From the NCBI RefSeq assembly GCF_011388195.1, contig NZ_CP049990.1, forward strand, positions 3,100,001-3,164,000: 64,000 bases of DNA, written 5' to 3'. The notes below the pieces were generated by a model, which saw only the letters and a program-made list of their open reading frames with translations, was not told the DNA's origin and ran no database searches. How positions within the stretch are numbered: the first letter of the stretch is position 1; each line of letters starts with the position of its first letter. The DNA comes from Pusillimonas sp. DMV24BSW_D (GTDB lineage: Bacteria; Pseudomonadota; Gammaproteobacteria; Burkholderiales; Burkholderiaceae_B). The translations under genes and the position numbers were made by a program. Shown here piece by piece: positions 32,523 through 41,496 of the stretch.

Positions 32523-35408
32523 ATGAGACCTTCACCTTATTCCGAGACTACGCCTACAACCAACTCATCCTTTTTGCGTGACGACATCAGGCAATTAGGT
32601 CGCACATTAGGGCATGTTATTCGTGAATATGAAGGCGAGTCGATTTTTCTGCTGGTCGAAACGCTGCGACGCACGGCAGTTCAACTGCGGCGCGATGACC
32701 CTGCCCACAACAATAATGCGCTGGCGGAAATCATCAGGAATATTTCGCTGAAAGAGTCGGCGTCGGTCGCCCGCGCTTTCGGCTACTTTCTACAATTGTC
32801 CAATATTGCCGAAGATCGCGATACGAATCGATATCGCCGAACACAGCAACTGAAACAGGCCGAAACGGCAAAAGGCAGCCTGACGGCGGTGTTTGCCAAA
32901 CTTGCCCAACAAGGCATTTCGCACGAGCAAATTGAAAAATTTTTGCAACAAAGCTGCTTCACCCCCGTCCTGACGGCGCATCCCACGGAAGTACAGCGCA
33001 AAAGTACTCTTGACCTGCATCAGGAAATAGCGCAATGCCTGGCGCACCTTAATGCAAACGCCACGCCGGCCGAATACCACGGGCTCATTGCAAAATTAAC
33101 GGGCCTGGTTGCCACGCTCTGGCAAACACGCATGCTTCGTTGGCAAAAACTCACCGTTGTCGATGAAATTGATAACGCATTAGGCTATTACAACCGCACA
33201 TTTCTTTCCGTCATTCCCTCGCTTTACAAAGATATTCGCCAAACCCTGAACCCGTCCGATAACCCGTTTCACGTTAACAACCAGCCACTGCCGCCCTTTT
33301 TAACGATGGGAAGCTGGATTGGCGGCGATCGGGACGGCAACCCGAATGTGGACGCCTTCACACTGGAACAAGCACTCACAAAGCAGTGCACGGTTATTTT
33401 GCGGCACTATCTGAATGAGGTTCATGAACTGGGCAAAGCGCTTTCGCTCTCCGCTTCCCTGGGGCCTGCCAGCAAACCACTGCTCAACCTGGCCCATCAA
33501 AGCCGGGACACATCCGACCATCGCGCCGACGAACCATACCGCCGTGCACTCATTCACATCTATGCTCGCCTGGCTGCAACCGCCGAAACACTTGTCGGCC
33601 AACCCCTGGCACAACGCCCAACCTATTGCGCAGCACCCTATGAAGATGCCGAAACGTTCGGCAACGACCTGTCGGTATTGGCCAAATCACTTGAGCAACA
33701 CCATGGCGCCGTTATTGCTCACCTGCGATTGGCCGAACTGATACAGGCGAGCCGGATTTTCGGGTTCCACCTGGCCAGTGTCGACTTGCGTCAAAGCTCC
33801 GATGTCCACGAACGCGTTCTTGATGAATTATTCAGTCGTGCAAAAGTGTCCTGGCGCGGCAACCCTGTGCATTACACCGAACTGTCGGAAGACGAAAAAA
33901 CGGCGCTTTTGTTGCACGAACTCAACGAAGTTCGCCCATTGACCTCTCCCTGGTTAAGCTATTCCGACGAAACCACTAAAGAACTGGGCGTACTCCAGAT
34001 GGCCGCGCAATGCCGGAAAAAATTCGGCAAGCCCGCAATCCAACAAGCCATTATTTCCCACACTGAAACGCTCAGTGACTTGCTGGAGGTTTTGGTTTTG
34101 CAGAAAGAAGCAGGGCTGGTGCCACCCGGGCAAGTCAAACCATCAAGAAGCGGCAAACAGCAACAACACATAGAAAACGGTTTGATGATTGTTCCGTTGT
34201 TTGAAACCATCCCCGACCTTGAGCGCGCACCGGAAATCATGTCGGGCTGGCTGTCATTGCCCCACATTGCCGCCCGTATCAAACACACGCATCGCGGCGT
34301 GCAGGAAGTCATGCTGGGATACTCCGACAGCAATAAAGACGGCGGCTACCTGACCTCTAACTGGACCTTGTACTTAACCGAGCGCAAACTGCTATCGCTG
34401 TTTAAAGAGCACGGCGTTCGTTTACGCCTGTTTCACGGGCGCGGTGGGTCGGTGGGTCGCGGCGGCGGCTCAACTTACGACGCTATCCTGGCTCAACCCC
34501 CGGGTACCGTGAACGGCCAAATTCGGCTTACCGAACAAGGAGAGGTTATTCAGGGCAAATACAAAGACGCACACGTGGGCCGCTGGCACATGGAGAACTT
34601 TGTTGCCGCGAGCCTCGAAGCCAGTTTACTGAATCAAGCCTTGAACCAAGACGACGAAGACCCACACATGGACCAACTGGGCTACGTGGTAGCCATGCTC
34701 TCCGAGCATGCGCAAACCACGTATCGCGAACTGGTCTATCGCACGCCTGGCTTCCAGGATTATTTCTTTGCTTCCACACCCGTAGGTGAAATTGCCGGCC
34801 TGAACATCGGTTCACGACCTGCATCGCGTAAGGCATCTCAACGTATTGAAGATCTGCGCGCTATACCCTGGAGTTTCGCCTGGGCGCAATGCCGCGTGAT
34901 GCTGCCAGGTTGGTATGGCGTGGGAACCGCGCTTAACCATTATCTGGAAGAGGGCTGCAAACACAGCCCTCGCACCCAATCAGCACGCTTGAAGCAGCTT
35001 CAAAAAATGGCAAAGGAATGGCCGTTCTTCCGGGCCCTGATGTCGAACATGGAACAAGTGTTGGCCAAAGTCGACATGGGTATCGCTCACGAATACGCCG
35101 GGCTGGTGAATGACCCTGAATTGCGCACACGCATTTATAGCCGGATTAAAAAGGAATTTGAGTTGACATGCACTTTATTCACCCAGGTATGTCAACGACA
35201 ACTATTGGCGGAAGACCCCATTTTGCGGGATGCGCTGGCCGAACGCTTTGCTTACATCGATCCACTGAACCACCTTCAGGTCGCCCTATTGAAGCGGCAC
35301 CGTGCCACGCGCCAGCGCGGCAACAAAAACAGTGTAGAGAGCAGCGCGCAACGGTCATTACACATGACCATCAATGGCGTTGCAGCAGGTTTACGAAACA
35401 CAGGGTAA
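32523..35408 (+). CDS. ppc: Phosphoenolpyruvate carboxylase
   Basis: A 961-residue enzyme that carboxylates PEP with bicarbonate to oxaloacetate. The family motifs are complete: L-T-A-H-P-T-E-V-Q-R with the catalytic His at about residue 158, V-M-L-G-Y-S-D-S-N-K-D-G-G-Y, F-H-G-R-G-G-S-V-G-R-G-G-G, and the strictly conserved C-terminal R-N-T-G. The first 20 residues are a variable leader. It consumes bicarbonate, so functionally it may benefit from the DabAB system at 2.7-6.7 kb. It stands alone, divergent from gltS, and ends in a strong bidirectional terminator. No Shine-Dalgarno sequence is seen. Confidence 0.97.
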   Translation: MRPSPYSETTPTTNSSFLRDDIRQLGRTLGHVIREYEGESIFLLVETLRRTAVQLRRDDPAHNNNALAEIIRNISLKESASVARAFGYFLQLSNIAEDRDTNRYRRTQQLKQAETAKGSLTAVFAKLAQQGISHEQIEKFLQQSCFTPVLTAHPTEVQRKSTLDLHQEIAQCLAHLNANATPAEYHGLIAKLTGLVATLWQTRMLRWQKLTVVDEIDNALGYYNRTFLSVIPSLYKDIRQTLNPSDNPFHVNNQPLPPFLTMGSWIGGDRDGNPNVDAFTLEQALTKQCTVILRHYLNEVHELGKALSLSASLGPASKPLLNLAHQSRDTSDHRADEPYRRALIHIYARLAATAETLVGQPLAQRPTYCAAPYEDAETFGNDLSVLAKSLEQHHGAVIAHLRLAELIQASRIFGFHLASVDLRQSSDVHERVLDELFSRAKVSWRGNPVHYTELSEDEKTALLLHELNEVRPLTSPWLSYSDETTKELGVLQMAAQCRKKFGKPAIQQAIISHTETLSDLLEVLVLQKEAGLVPPGQVKPSRSGKQQQHIENGLMIVPLFETIPDLERAPEIMSGWLSLPHIAARIKHTHRGVQEVMLGYSDSNKDGGYLTSNWTLYLTERKLLSLFKEHGVRLRLFHGRGGSVGRGGGSTYDAILAQPPGTVNGQIRLTEQGEVIQGKYKDAHVGRWHMENFVAASLEASLLNQALNQDDEDPHMDQLGYVVAMLSEHAQTTYRELVYRTPGFQDYFFASTPVGEIAGLNIGSRPASRKASQRIEDLRAIPWSFAWAQCRVMLPGWYGVGTALNHYLEEGCKHSPRTQSARLKQLQKMAKEWPFFRALMSNMEQVLAKVDMGIAHEYAGLVNDPELRTRIYSRIKKEFELTCTLFTQVCQRQLLAEDPILRDALAERFAYIDPLNHLQVALLKRHRATRQRGNKNSVESSAQRSLHMTINGVAAGLRNTG

Positions 35409-35409
35409 A

Positions 35410-35447
35410 GATAAGCGCCGACATCACCGACGGCGCTTATCCTGTTT
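35410..35447. terminator. Bidirectional terminator between ppc and the MFS gene
   Basis: GATAAGCGCCG (35410-35420), ten-base loop, CGGCGCTTATC (35431-35441) form an 11-bp perfect stem. CTGTTTT follows on the plus strand and TTTA on the minus strand, so it can end both ppc and the convergent MFS transcript. Confidence 0.85.
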
Positions 35448-36614
35448 TCACGGGCGCAAAAACTTAACGCACAGCCAAACCAGCACCGACATAAACAGAG
35501 CGGCGACAAGATTCGCCGTGGTGCTGATATCAATTGTGGCGCTACCCAACGTCGTGCCCAAGGCAATCCCCACGTAAATGGCTGAAGAATTCAGTGATAC
35601 AACCATTGGCCCGTGACTCGGTGCAACATCGATCAAGCGGGCTTGTTGCGGGGGCGCCTGACACCAACTGGTCCCCCCCCAAAGCACCATAAGAAAGCCC
35701 ACCATGAAGTAGAGCGCCACGCCGGTTGAATTTCCAATGAGCAACATCAAGGCGAACCCCAGTGCCATGAAAGCAAACGCCCAAAGCAAAACGGTACGCG
35801 GATCCCAGCGATCAACGGCCGCGCCACATACAATATTTCCAACCACCGCGCCAATGCCGTACAAAAGCAACATAATCGACATGTGCGATGCACTGATGCC
35901 CAAATCGTCCAAAACAACCAGCACAAACGCATAGGGGACATAACACGCGGCCACGCCCAAAACCGTTACCGGCAAAATAAGCATTATTTTGCGATCTTTC
36001 AATAATGCGAGGCGTCTTTTTAACGGTACGGCGGCCCCACCCGGCATCGGCGGCAAACGAAAGAAGATACCAATGGCCGCCAGTACACCAACCGCCGCCA
36101 CCATAGATAAAGCACCCCGCCAGGAAAGCGCATTGCTGGCCAAATTCCCCAACGGCACGCCAATCGCCGTTGCGATGGTCATACCCCCCACCACGACCGA
36201 CAAAGCGCGCCCTCGTGACTCAAGCGGCGCCAAAGAGGCAGCCATAGCGGCAGCGTTGGGCGTGAAGGATGCAGCCGCTGCGGCCGCAAAAATGCGGCTG
36301 ACCAGCAACATTTCAAAACTCGGCGCCAAAGCCGCTGCAATATCAGTTAAAACAAGCGCAACAATGGCGCTAATAAGTAATTTCCGTCGCTCAAATCGCA
36401 CAGTTAATGTTGCCAATATCGGAGACAGAACCGCATAACTTGCAGCAAAAACCGTTACGGCATATCCTGCATGGGCGACGCTGACACCCAGCTCCGCGGC
36501 CATCTCGGGCAAAAACGCAGAAAGAATAAATGCGTCGGTACCCACAGCAAAGGTACCCAAGGCCAAAATGGCAACAGAACGCGCAACGTCGCTTTGTAAT
36601 CCAGGCAATTTCAT
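35448..36614 (-). CDS. MFS efflux transporter, AraJ/CmlA-like (DHA1 family)
   Basis: A 12-helix major facilitator of 388 residues when started at Met 36614; a longer in-frame start at 36656 would overlap the divergent protease leader. The first helices carry G-T-F-A-V-G-T-D-A-F-I-L-S-A-F-L-P and loop 2-3 has the R-F-E-R-R-K-L motif. A G-x-P-L-G segment in helix 5 (A-I-G-V-P-L-G-N) marks a drug/sugar proton antiporter. The substrate is unknown. It converges on ppc and shares its terminator; upstream it is divergent from the subtilase autotransporter gene. Confidence 0.87.
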   Translation of the reverse strand: MKLPGLQSDVARSVAILALGTFAVGTDAFILSAFLPEMAAELGVSVAHAGYAVTVFAASYAVLSPILATLTVRFERRKLLISAIVALVLTDIAAALAPSFEMLLVSRIFAAAAAASFTPNAAAMAASLAPLESRGRALSVVVGGMTIATAIGVPLGNLASNALSWRGALSMVAAVGVLAAIGIFFRLPPMPGGAAVPLKRRLALLKDRKIMLILPVTVLGVAACYVPYAFVLVVLDDLGISASHMSIMLLLYGIGAVVGNIVCGAAVDRWDPRTVLLWAFAFMALGFALMLLIGNSTGVALYFMVGFLMVLWGGTSWCQAPPQQARLIDVAPSHGPMVVSLNSSAIYVGIALGTTLGSATIDISTTANLVAALFMSVLVWLCVKFLRP

Positions 36615-36680
36615 CAGTAAACCGTGTCTCTTGTGCTTATTCTGATCAGGCGACACTATACAAGAAGAAATAACGAGACA

Positions 36681-39455
36681 ATGAAAAATACCAATAAGCG
36701 GCGCATACCCACGACATTTGCAGCGCTACTCACCCTCATCTCCCTATCAGCAGGCGCGGAGAACTTCGACACGCCGGAATATCGGCAACAGTACGGCCTG
36801 GCCATGATCAACGCCGCACAGGCCTACCAACAAGGGTTCACCGGCCAAGGGGTTCGCGTGGGCGTCATGGACTCAGGCATATTCAGCCTACATCCGGAAT
36901 TCCAGGGGCGTATCGGCGGTGGCTGGGACATCTACAACAACAGGGCGATTACGCAAGACTGGGGCATTGATCTGGAAGGGCACGGTACCCATGTGTCCGG
37001 CATTATTGCCGCCAACCGCAACGGTATCGGCATGCACGGCGTTGCATTTAATTCGCAAATCGTCATGATCCGCAGTGATGACGACGGAGAAGAAGAAACG
37101 GAAGAAAGCTACGAGCAAGAAGATATTGCTTTTGCGCGCGGATGGAATCGGGCGGCCACATTTAACTTACCCATACTGAACGCCAGCCTTGGTTACAACG
37201 GCTGCGACCCGGGTGACAGCGGCTCACTGGCGGAACCATGCAATATCCTGGACTACGGTAACGCCGAGAATATCGAAGAACGGTATCCCCGATCCCTTGA
37301 GGGTCTGCGCGCATTAACCCGCGGCGACACCCTGATGGTGATCTCCACCGGCAACGAACAACAACCCAGCCCGGATATGCTGGCAGGCCTGCCCCATTAC
37401 TTCGACGAATTTGAAGACAATTGGGTTGCTGTTGCAGCACTTGGGGAAGATGGCCAACTGGCGGGCTATTCGAACCTGTGCGGCGTCGCTGCACAGTGGT
37501 GTATTTCCGCCCCCGGCGGCGATTGGGACGAAACACGCGGCATCTATTCAACCAAAACCGGCGGTGGCTACGTGCGCATGTCGGGCACGTCGATGGCGGC
37601 ACCTCATGTTGCGGGTGCCGCTGCTTTGGTAAAGGAGGCATTCCCATTCTTCAAGGCCTACCATTTGCAACAAACGCTTTTGACTACGGCAACTGATATT
37701 GGCGTCACGGGGGTCGACAGCACCTACGGTTGGGGCGCGCTGAATGTCGGCAAAGCCGTAAAAGGCCCAGGCGCCTTTACCGATGATTTCGCCGTCGACA
37801 CGCTGGGATACAACGCGACTTTCTCAAACGATATTGGCGGCAACGGCAAACTCATCAAGCTTGGTCAGGGCTCGATAACCCTTACCGGAACCAACAGCTA
37901 CCAGGGCGGCACGGATATTGTTGGCGGCAAGGTCATCATGAACGGTGTCCAAACCTCAACCACCACCGTTCGATCAGGCGGCACACTGGGCGGCACCGGC
38001 ACGATTCAAGACGTCCAAAACTATGGGGTGGTGGCGCCGGGTAACTCTATTGGCACGTTGAATGTATTTGGTGACTACACAGCCTACCCAGGCTCACGCC
38101 TGGAAATCGAAGTGAATGAAAACAACGCCACCGATGTTCTGCAAGTTACAGGCAACGTTCAACTGGATGGCACGCTGGCACTTGCAGGCGGACCCTTCCG
38201 GCAAGGCGTCGACTACAACTTCCTGGCCGTTAACGGCGGAACGGTCAGTGGAACCTTCGCAGATATTGATACCGACCTCGTGTTTCTTTCACCCAGCTTA
38301 CGCATTAACAACAGCGGCGCCATTTTGGATGTCCAACGCAATGGCGTTGCGTTTTCACGCTACCTGACAACGTCCAACCAGATTTCGGTCGCCAATGCGT
38401 TAGACACACTCTCAAGCAGTCCGCCGGCTGCCATGAGCGCGATTTTTGACGATTTGCTGAATTCAACACAAACCTCGATCGGGGGCATTGCTGACTCACT
38501 TTCCGGAGAGGGCCATGCCAGTGTGCAAAGCGCCCTATTGCAAGCCGCTTATCAAAGAACCAACCGGTTATCTGAGCGGATAGGCGGGGCGCTGGATCTT
38601 GCCGCCTCGTCTTCCACCTACCCGCTATGGGTCACTTTCGACAACCAATGGCAATCGATGAACGGGCGCAACGGCGCCGCTGACACCCGCTACCGTAATC
38701 ATGGGTTTACCTTGGGCGGCGATTTTTCAATTGGATCGGACTGGCGCGCAGGCCTTGCACTGGGTTACAGCGATGGTCGAGTGGAAACCGACGCGCGCCA
38801 AACAAGTACCGACGCCGACAATTACGCCGTATCCCTATATTCCGGCAAAAGCTGGCGCAACGGGAACAGCAGGCTGAATCTGCTATTGGGGGCGAGCCTT
38901 TCGCGTCACAATCTTGATGCACAGCGCACGGTTAGCACAGGCGGAGCGCAAACGCTTACGACCAATTACCACGGTTATGGCCGGCAAATGTTTGCTGAAC
39001 TCGGTTACGCGTTTCAGGTTAGCCCGGCGGGCATGCTTGAGCCCTACGCATCCGTGGCATGGTCATCGTTAAAAACGCGCGGCTTTACCGAATCGGGCGG
39101 CGCTGCGGCACTGACGGCCGAAAGCCGCACCGATAACGTGGGAACCCTGACGCTTGGCCTTCGTGGTTTGACTCATGTATCCATTGCCAAAAAAGAAGCG
39201 CGCTTGCGCGCTGGAATCGGATGGCGCTATGCCGCCGGCGACCTGACACCGACACGCCGTATGCAGTTCGTTGCAGCACCCACGGCAACATACACCGTTG
39301 AAGGCACCGCGCTGGCACGCAATGCCCTGGTCATGGAGTTAGGGGCCGAGGTCGATCTGGGGCGTTACAGCACCCTGGGTTTGGCGTATAACGGCCAATT
39401 CGGCGACGGCACGTCTGACAACGCAGGCTCCGTCAACTTGCGCATCAGGTTCTAG
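36681..39455 (+). CDS. Subtilisin-like (S8) serine protease autotransporter
   Basis: A 924-residue type V-secreted protease; the start at 36681 gives a proper signal peptide ending near S-A-G-A. The S8 domain (about 30-375) has all three catalytic residues: Asp64 in V-M-D-S-G, His101 in G-H-G-T-H-V and Ser304 in S-G-T-S-M-A-A-P-H. An acidic run (D-D-D-G-E-E-E-T-E-E) lies between His and Ser. A beta-helical linker with a PATR-type repeat (S-I-T-L-T-G-T-N-S-Y) follows at about 390-560. The C-terminal barrel (about 650-924) ends in R-I-R-F. This resembles SphB1-type maturation proteases of Bordetella. It carries its own translocator and does not depend on the TpsB protein at 12-13.8 kb. Confidence 0.93.
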   Translation: MKNTNKRRIPTTFAALLTLISLSAGAENFDTPEYRQQYGLAMINAAQAYQQGFTGQGVRVGVMDSGIFSLHPEFQGRIGGGWDIYNNRAITQDWGIDLEGHGTHVSGIIAANRNGIGMHGVAFNSQIVMIRSDDDGEEETEESYEQEDIAFARGWNRAATFNLPILNASLGYNGCDPGDSGSLAEPCNILDYGNAENIEERYPRSLEGLRALTRGDTLMVISTGNEQQPSPDMLAGLPHYFDEFEDNWVAVAALGEDGQLAGYSNLCGVAAQWCISAPGGDWDETRGIYSTKTGGGYVRMSGTSMAAPHVAGAAALVKEAFPFFKAYHLQQTLLTTATDIGVTGVDSTYGWGALNVGKAVKGPGAFTDDFAVDTLGYNATFSNDIGGNGKLIKLGQGSITLTGTNSYQGGTDIVGGKVIMNGVQTSTTTVRSGGTLGGTGTIQDVQNYGVVAPGNSIGTLNVFGDYTAYPGSRLEIEVNENNATDVLQVTGNVQLDGTLALAGGPFRQGVDYNFLAVNGGTVSGTFADIDTDLVFLSPSLRINNSGAILDVQRNGVAFSRYLTTSNQISVANALDTLSSSPPAAMSAIFDDLLNSTQTSIGGIADSLSGEGHASVQSALLQAAYQRTNRLSERIGGALDLAASSSTYPLWVTFDNQWQSMNGRNGAADTRYRNHGFTLGGDFSIGSDWRAGLALGYSDGRVETDARQTSTDADNYAVSLYSGKSWRNGNSRLNLLLGASLSRHNLDAQRTVSTGGAQTLTTNYHGYGRQMFAELGYAFQVSPAGMLEPYASVAWSSLKTRGFTESGGAAALTAESRTDNVGTLTLGLRGLTHVSIAKKEARLRAGIGWRYAAGDLTPTRRMQFVAAPTATYTVEGTALARNALVMELGAEVDLGRYSTLGLAYNGQFGDGTSDNAGSVNLRIRF

Positions 39456-39475
39456 GTCGGAGACCGGCAGTTCAA

Positions 39476-40363
39476 TCACTCGTAATTGAACTGCCGAACC
39501 AGCGTCAGAAACGCATGCAAAATCGGCGAAGTGTCATCACGCCGATACATGCAGCTTAGCTCGATGTCTTTCAGCGTGTTTGAACGCAACGGCCTGTACA
39601 CCACGTTAGGCAAATTCAGGGTTTGAGCCGACTGCGTTGTAATACATACCCCAAAACCGCTTGCCACCATAGCAATACACGTCACGATGTCATCGGTTGC
39701 CTGCTCTACCTTGAATTTCAAACCCTCAGCTCGAAACGCGGCAGCAATCTCTTCGCCCAACCCGTGCATCGGTGCATTCGGATAGACCACCAAGGGCTCG
39801 TTATCGAGATCGGCCAATGTAATATAGGCCCGATCGCATAAAGGGTGCCCCTTGTACAAGCCCACCAAAAAGGGTTCGCGCAAGACAATCTCTACCGCAA
39901 GGTCGTCTTCGTCGGGCACCAGGCGATTAAACCCGATGGTAATGCGTCGGTCACGCAACGCCTCCAACTGTTGGGCTTTCGTCATGTTGTACAGCGCCAC
40001 TTTAACCTTGGGCCGACGTTGGCGAAACTCGCTTAGAATCCGCGGAATCGCGTTCAACACGCCTGAGCTAAAAAACGCGACATCAAGACGCCCGATATAA
40101 CCCTGTTCCGCCAATTGCGCCCGCTCTTCGGCACGACGGCTCAACGCCAATACATTCGGCACCTCTTCAAGCAACGCCCGACCGGCTTCGGTGAGTTCGG
40201 CGCCTTTGGGCGTGCGCGTAAAAAGCGTGACGCCAAGGTCGTCTTCCAAGGCCTTGATATGCCGGGTAAGAGGCGGCTGCGTAATATGTAGTTTGGCTGC
40301 CGCCCGCCCGAAGTTTTGCTCCTGCGCCAACATTAAAAAGTAGCGCATCTGCTTTAGGTCCAT
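39476..40363 (-). CDS. LysR-family regulator, CatR/BenM-like, of the ring-cleavage operon
   Basis: A 295-residue LysR protein. The N-terminus M-D-L-K-Q-M-R-Y-F and the helix-turn-helix Q-N-F-G-R-A-A-A-K-L-H-I-T-Q-P-P-L are those of the CatR/BenM/CbnR branch, which respond to muconate-type ring-cleavage products. The effector-binding domain spans about 90-295. It is divergent from the intradiol dioxygenase gene, and a perfect ATAC-N7-GTAT site lies between them, as in cat and ben systems. It is therefore the likely activator of the whole dioxygenase-to-aldolase operon, perhaps with 2-hydroxymuconate as effector. Confidence 0.9.
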   Translation of the reverse strand: MDLKQMRYFLMLAQEQNFGRAAAKLHITQPPLTRHIKALEDDLGVTLFTRTPKGAELTEAGRALLEEVPNVLALSRRAEERAQLAEQGYIGRLDVAFFSSGVLNAIPRILSEFRQRRPKVKVALYNMTKAQQLEALRDRRITIGFNRLVPDEDDLAVEIVLREPFLVGLYKGHPLCDRAYITLADLDNEPLVVYPNAPMHGLGEEIAAAFRAEGLKFKVEQATDDIVTCIAMVASGFGVCITTQSAQTLNLPNVVYRPLRSNTLKDIELSCMYRRDDTSPILHAFLTLVRQFNYE

Positions 40364-40398
40364 ACCGCCACCCTCATGGTATTCACAACAGCTCCATC

Positions 40399-40413
40399 AT
40401 ACCGAAACGGTAT
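40399..40413. promoter_or_regulatory. CatM/BenM-type LysR operator
   Basis: ATACCGAAACGGTAT is a perfect dyad of the form ATAC-N7-GTAT, the consensus of the CatM/BenM primary site (a T-N11-A element). It lies 36 bases upstream of the LysR start and about 97 bases upstream of the dioxygenase ATG. Confidence 0.75.
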
Positions 40414-40509
40414 CGAATTTTGATAATTTAGTATTGGACGATATGACGCATTCAATGCGAATATTAGAAGTTGGCCTACTTGACATTTATACGCTGTTCC
40501 CCGCGCGCC

Positions 40510-41454
40510 ATGATTATTAAAGACCAAAACGACGTTACCCAAGCCGTATTAGCGGAAATTTCCCGTGCGCCCAACCCGCGTTTCAGGGAAATCATGTCGT
40601 CCGCGGTTCAACACTTGCATGATTTTGCCCGCGACGCACAACTGACCGAAGCTGAGTTTCACCAAATGTGCCAGTACATTGCGCGCTTGGGGCAGCTTAC
40701 GACGCCGTCGCACAACGAAGTGGTGCTGGCATGTGGCTCGCTAGGCTTGTCGTCGCTGGTTTGTCTGTTGAACAACGGCAGTAACGGGCAAACCGAAACA
40801 ACCGCCAATTTAATGGGCCCGTTCTGGCGACTCAACTCGCCGGCCACGGAAAACGGCGGCTCCATTGTGCGCTCGCCTACGCCGGGCGACCCCATTTTCG
40901 TGGAGGCCTGGGTGAAAGACAAGAGCGGAAAGCCGGTTCGCGGTGCCAAAGTCGACGTCTGGCACACCTCTGCCGATGGTTTCTACGAAAACCAGGACCC
41001 CGAACAAGCGGAAATGAATCTGCGCGGCCAATTTACAACCGACGAAAATGGTTATATTGCTTTTCGCAGTGTGAAACCAGCCGGCTACCCCGTTCCTGTC
41101 TCGGGGCCGGTGGGTGAACTGCTTAAAGCGCAAGGGCGCCACAACATGCGCCCCGCACATATTCACTTTATGGTGTTTAAAGAAGGCTATAAAACCCAGT
41201 TTTCGCAAGTTTACTCAAGCGATGACCCCAATATCGAGACCGACGCCCAGTTCGGCGTAACCCAGGCACTTCTTGGAGAATACGTCAAACACAATGGGAA
41301 CGCCCCCAGCGCCGATATCACCGGCACGTGGTATTCACTGCAATGCGAATTTGTCATTGAGCCGGGTGAGGCAAAATTACCCAAACCGCCTATTACGGAA
41401 AAAACCAATGCGCCTCGACCCGACCGGGTCGTACTTGACCGCGTACCCGATTAA
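40510..41454 (+). CDS. Intradiol ring-cleavage dioxygenase (catechol/hydroxyquinol/pyrogallol 1,2-dioxygenase type)
   Basis: A 314-residue Fe(III) enzyme; ATG 40510 is preferred to a TTG 39 bases upstream. An N-terminal helical dimerisation domain (about 1-95) precedes the beta-sandwich catalytic domain. The four iron ligands are visible: Tyr159 in D-G-F-Y-E, Tyr193 in A-G-Y-P-V, and His217 and His219 in P-A-H-I-H-F. The G-P-F-W entrance segment is nearer to hydroxyquinol than to catechol dioxygenases. It is followed by lower meta-pathway genes, so its product should be 2-hydroxymuconate or similar; pyrogallol-type substrates fit best (inference). Regulation is by the divergent CatR/BenM-like protein. 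Confidence 0.92.
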   Translation: MIIKDQNDVTQAVLAEISRAPNPRFREIMSSAVQHLHDFARDAQLTEAEFHQMCQYIARLGQLTTPSHNEVVLACGSLGLSSLVCLLNNGSNGQTETTANLMGPFWRLNSPATENGGSIVRSPTPGDPIFVEAWVKDKSGKPVRGAKVDVWHTSADGFYENQDPEQAEMNLRGQFTTDENGYIAFRSVKPAGYPVPVSGPVGELLKAQGRHNMRPAHIHFMVFKEGYKTQFSQVYSSDDPNIETDAQFGVTQALLGEYVKHNGNAPSADITGTWYSLQCEFVIEPGEAKLPKPPITEKTNAPRPDRVVLDRVPD

Positions 41455-41496
41455 ACTATTTTTTATCTATTTACGTTTATCTGAAAGGACTCTTGG

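Noticed and set aside
36681-39455. The subtilase considered as TpsA partner of the TpsB at 12-13.8 kb
   Set aside because: It carries its own C-terminal autotransporter barrel and no TPS domain, and is 23 kb away.
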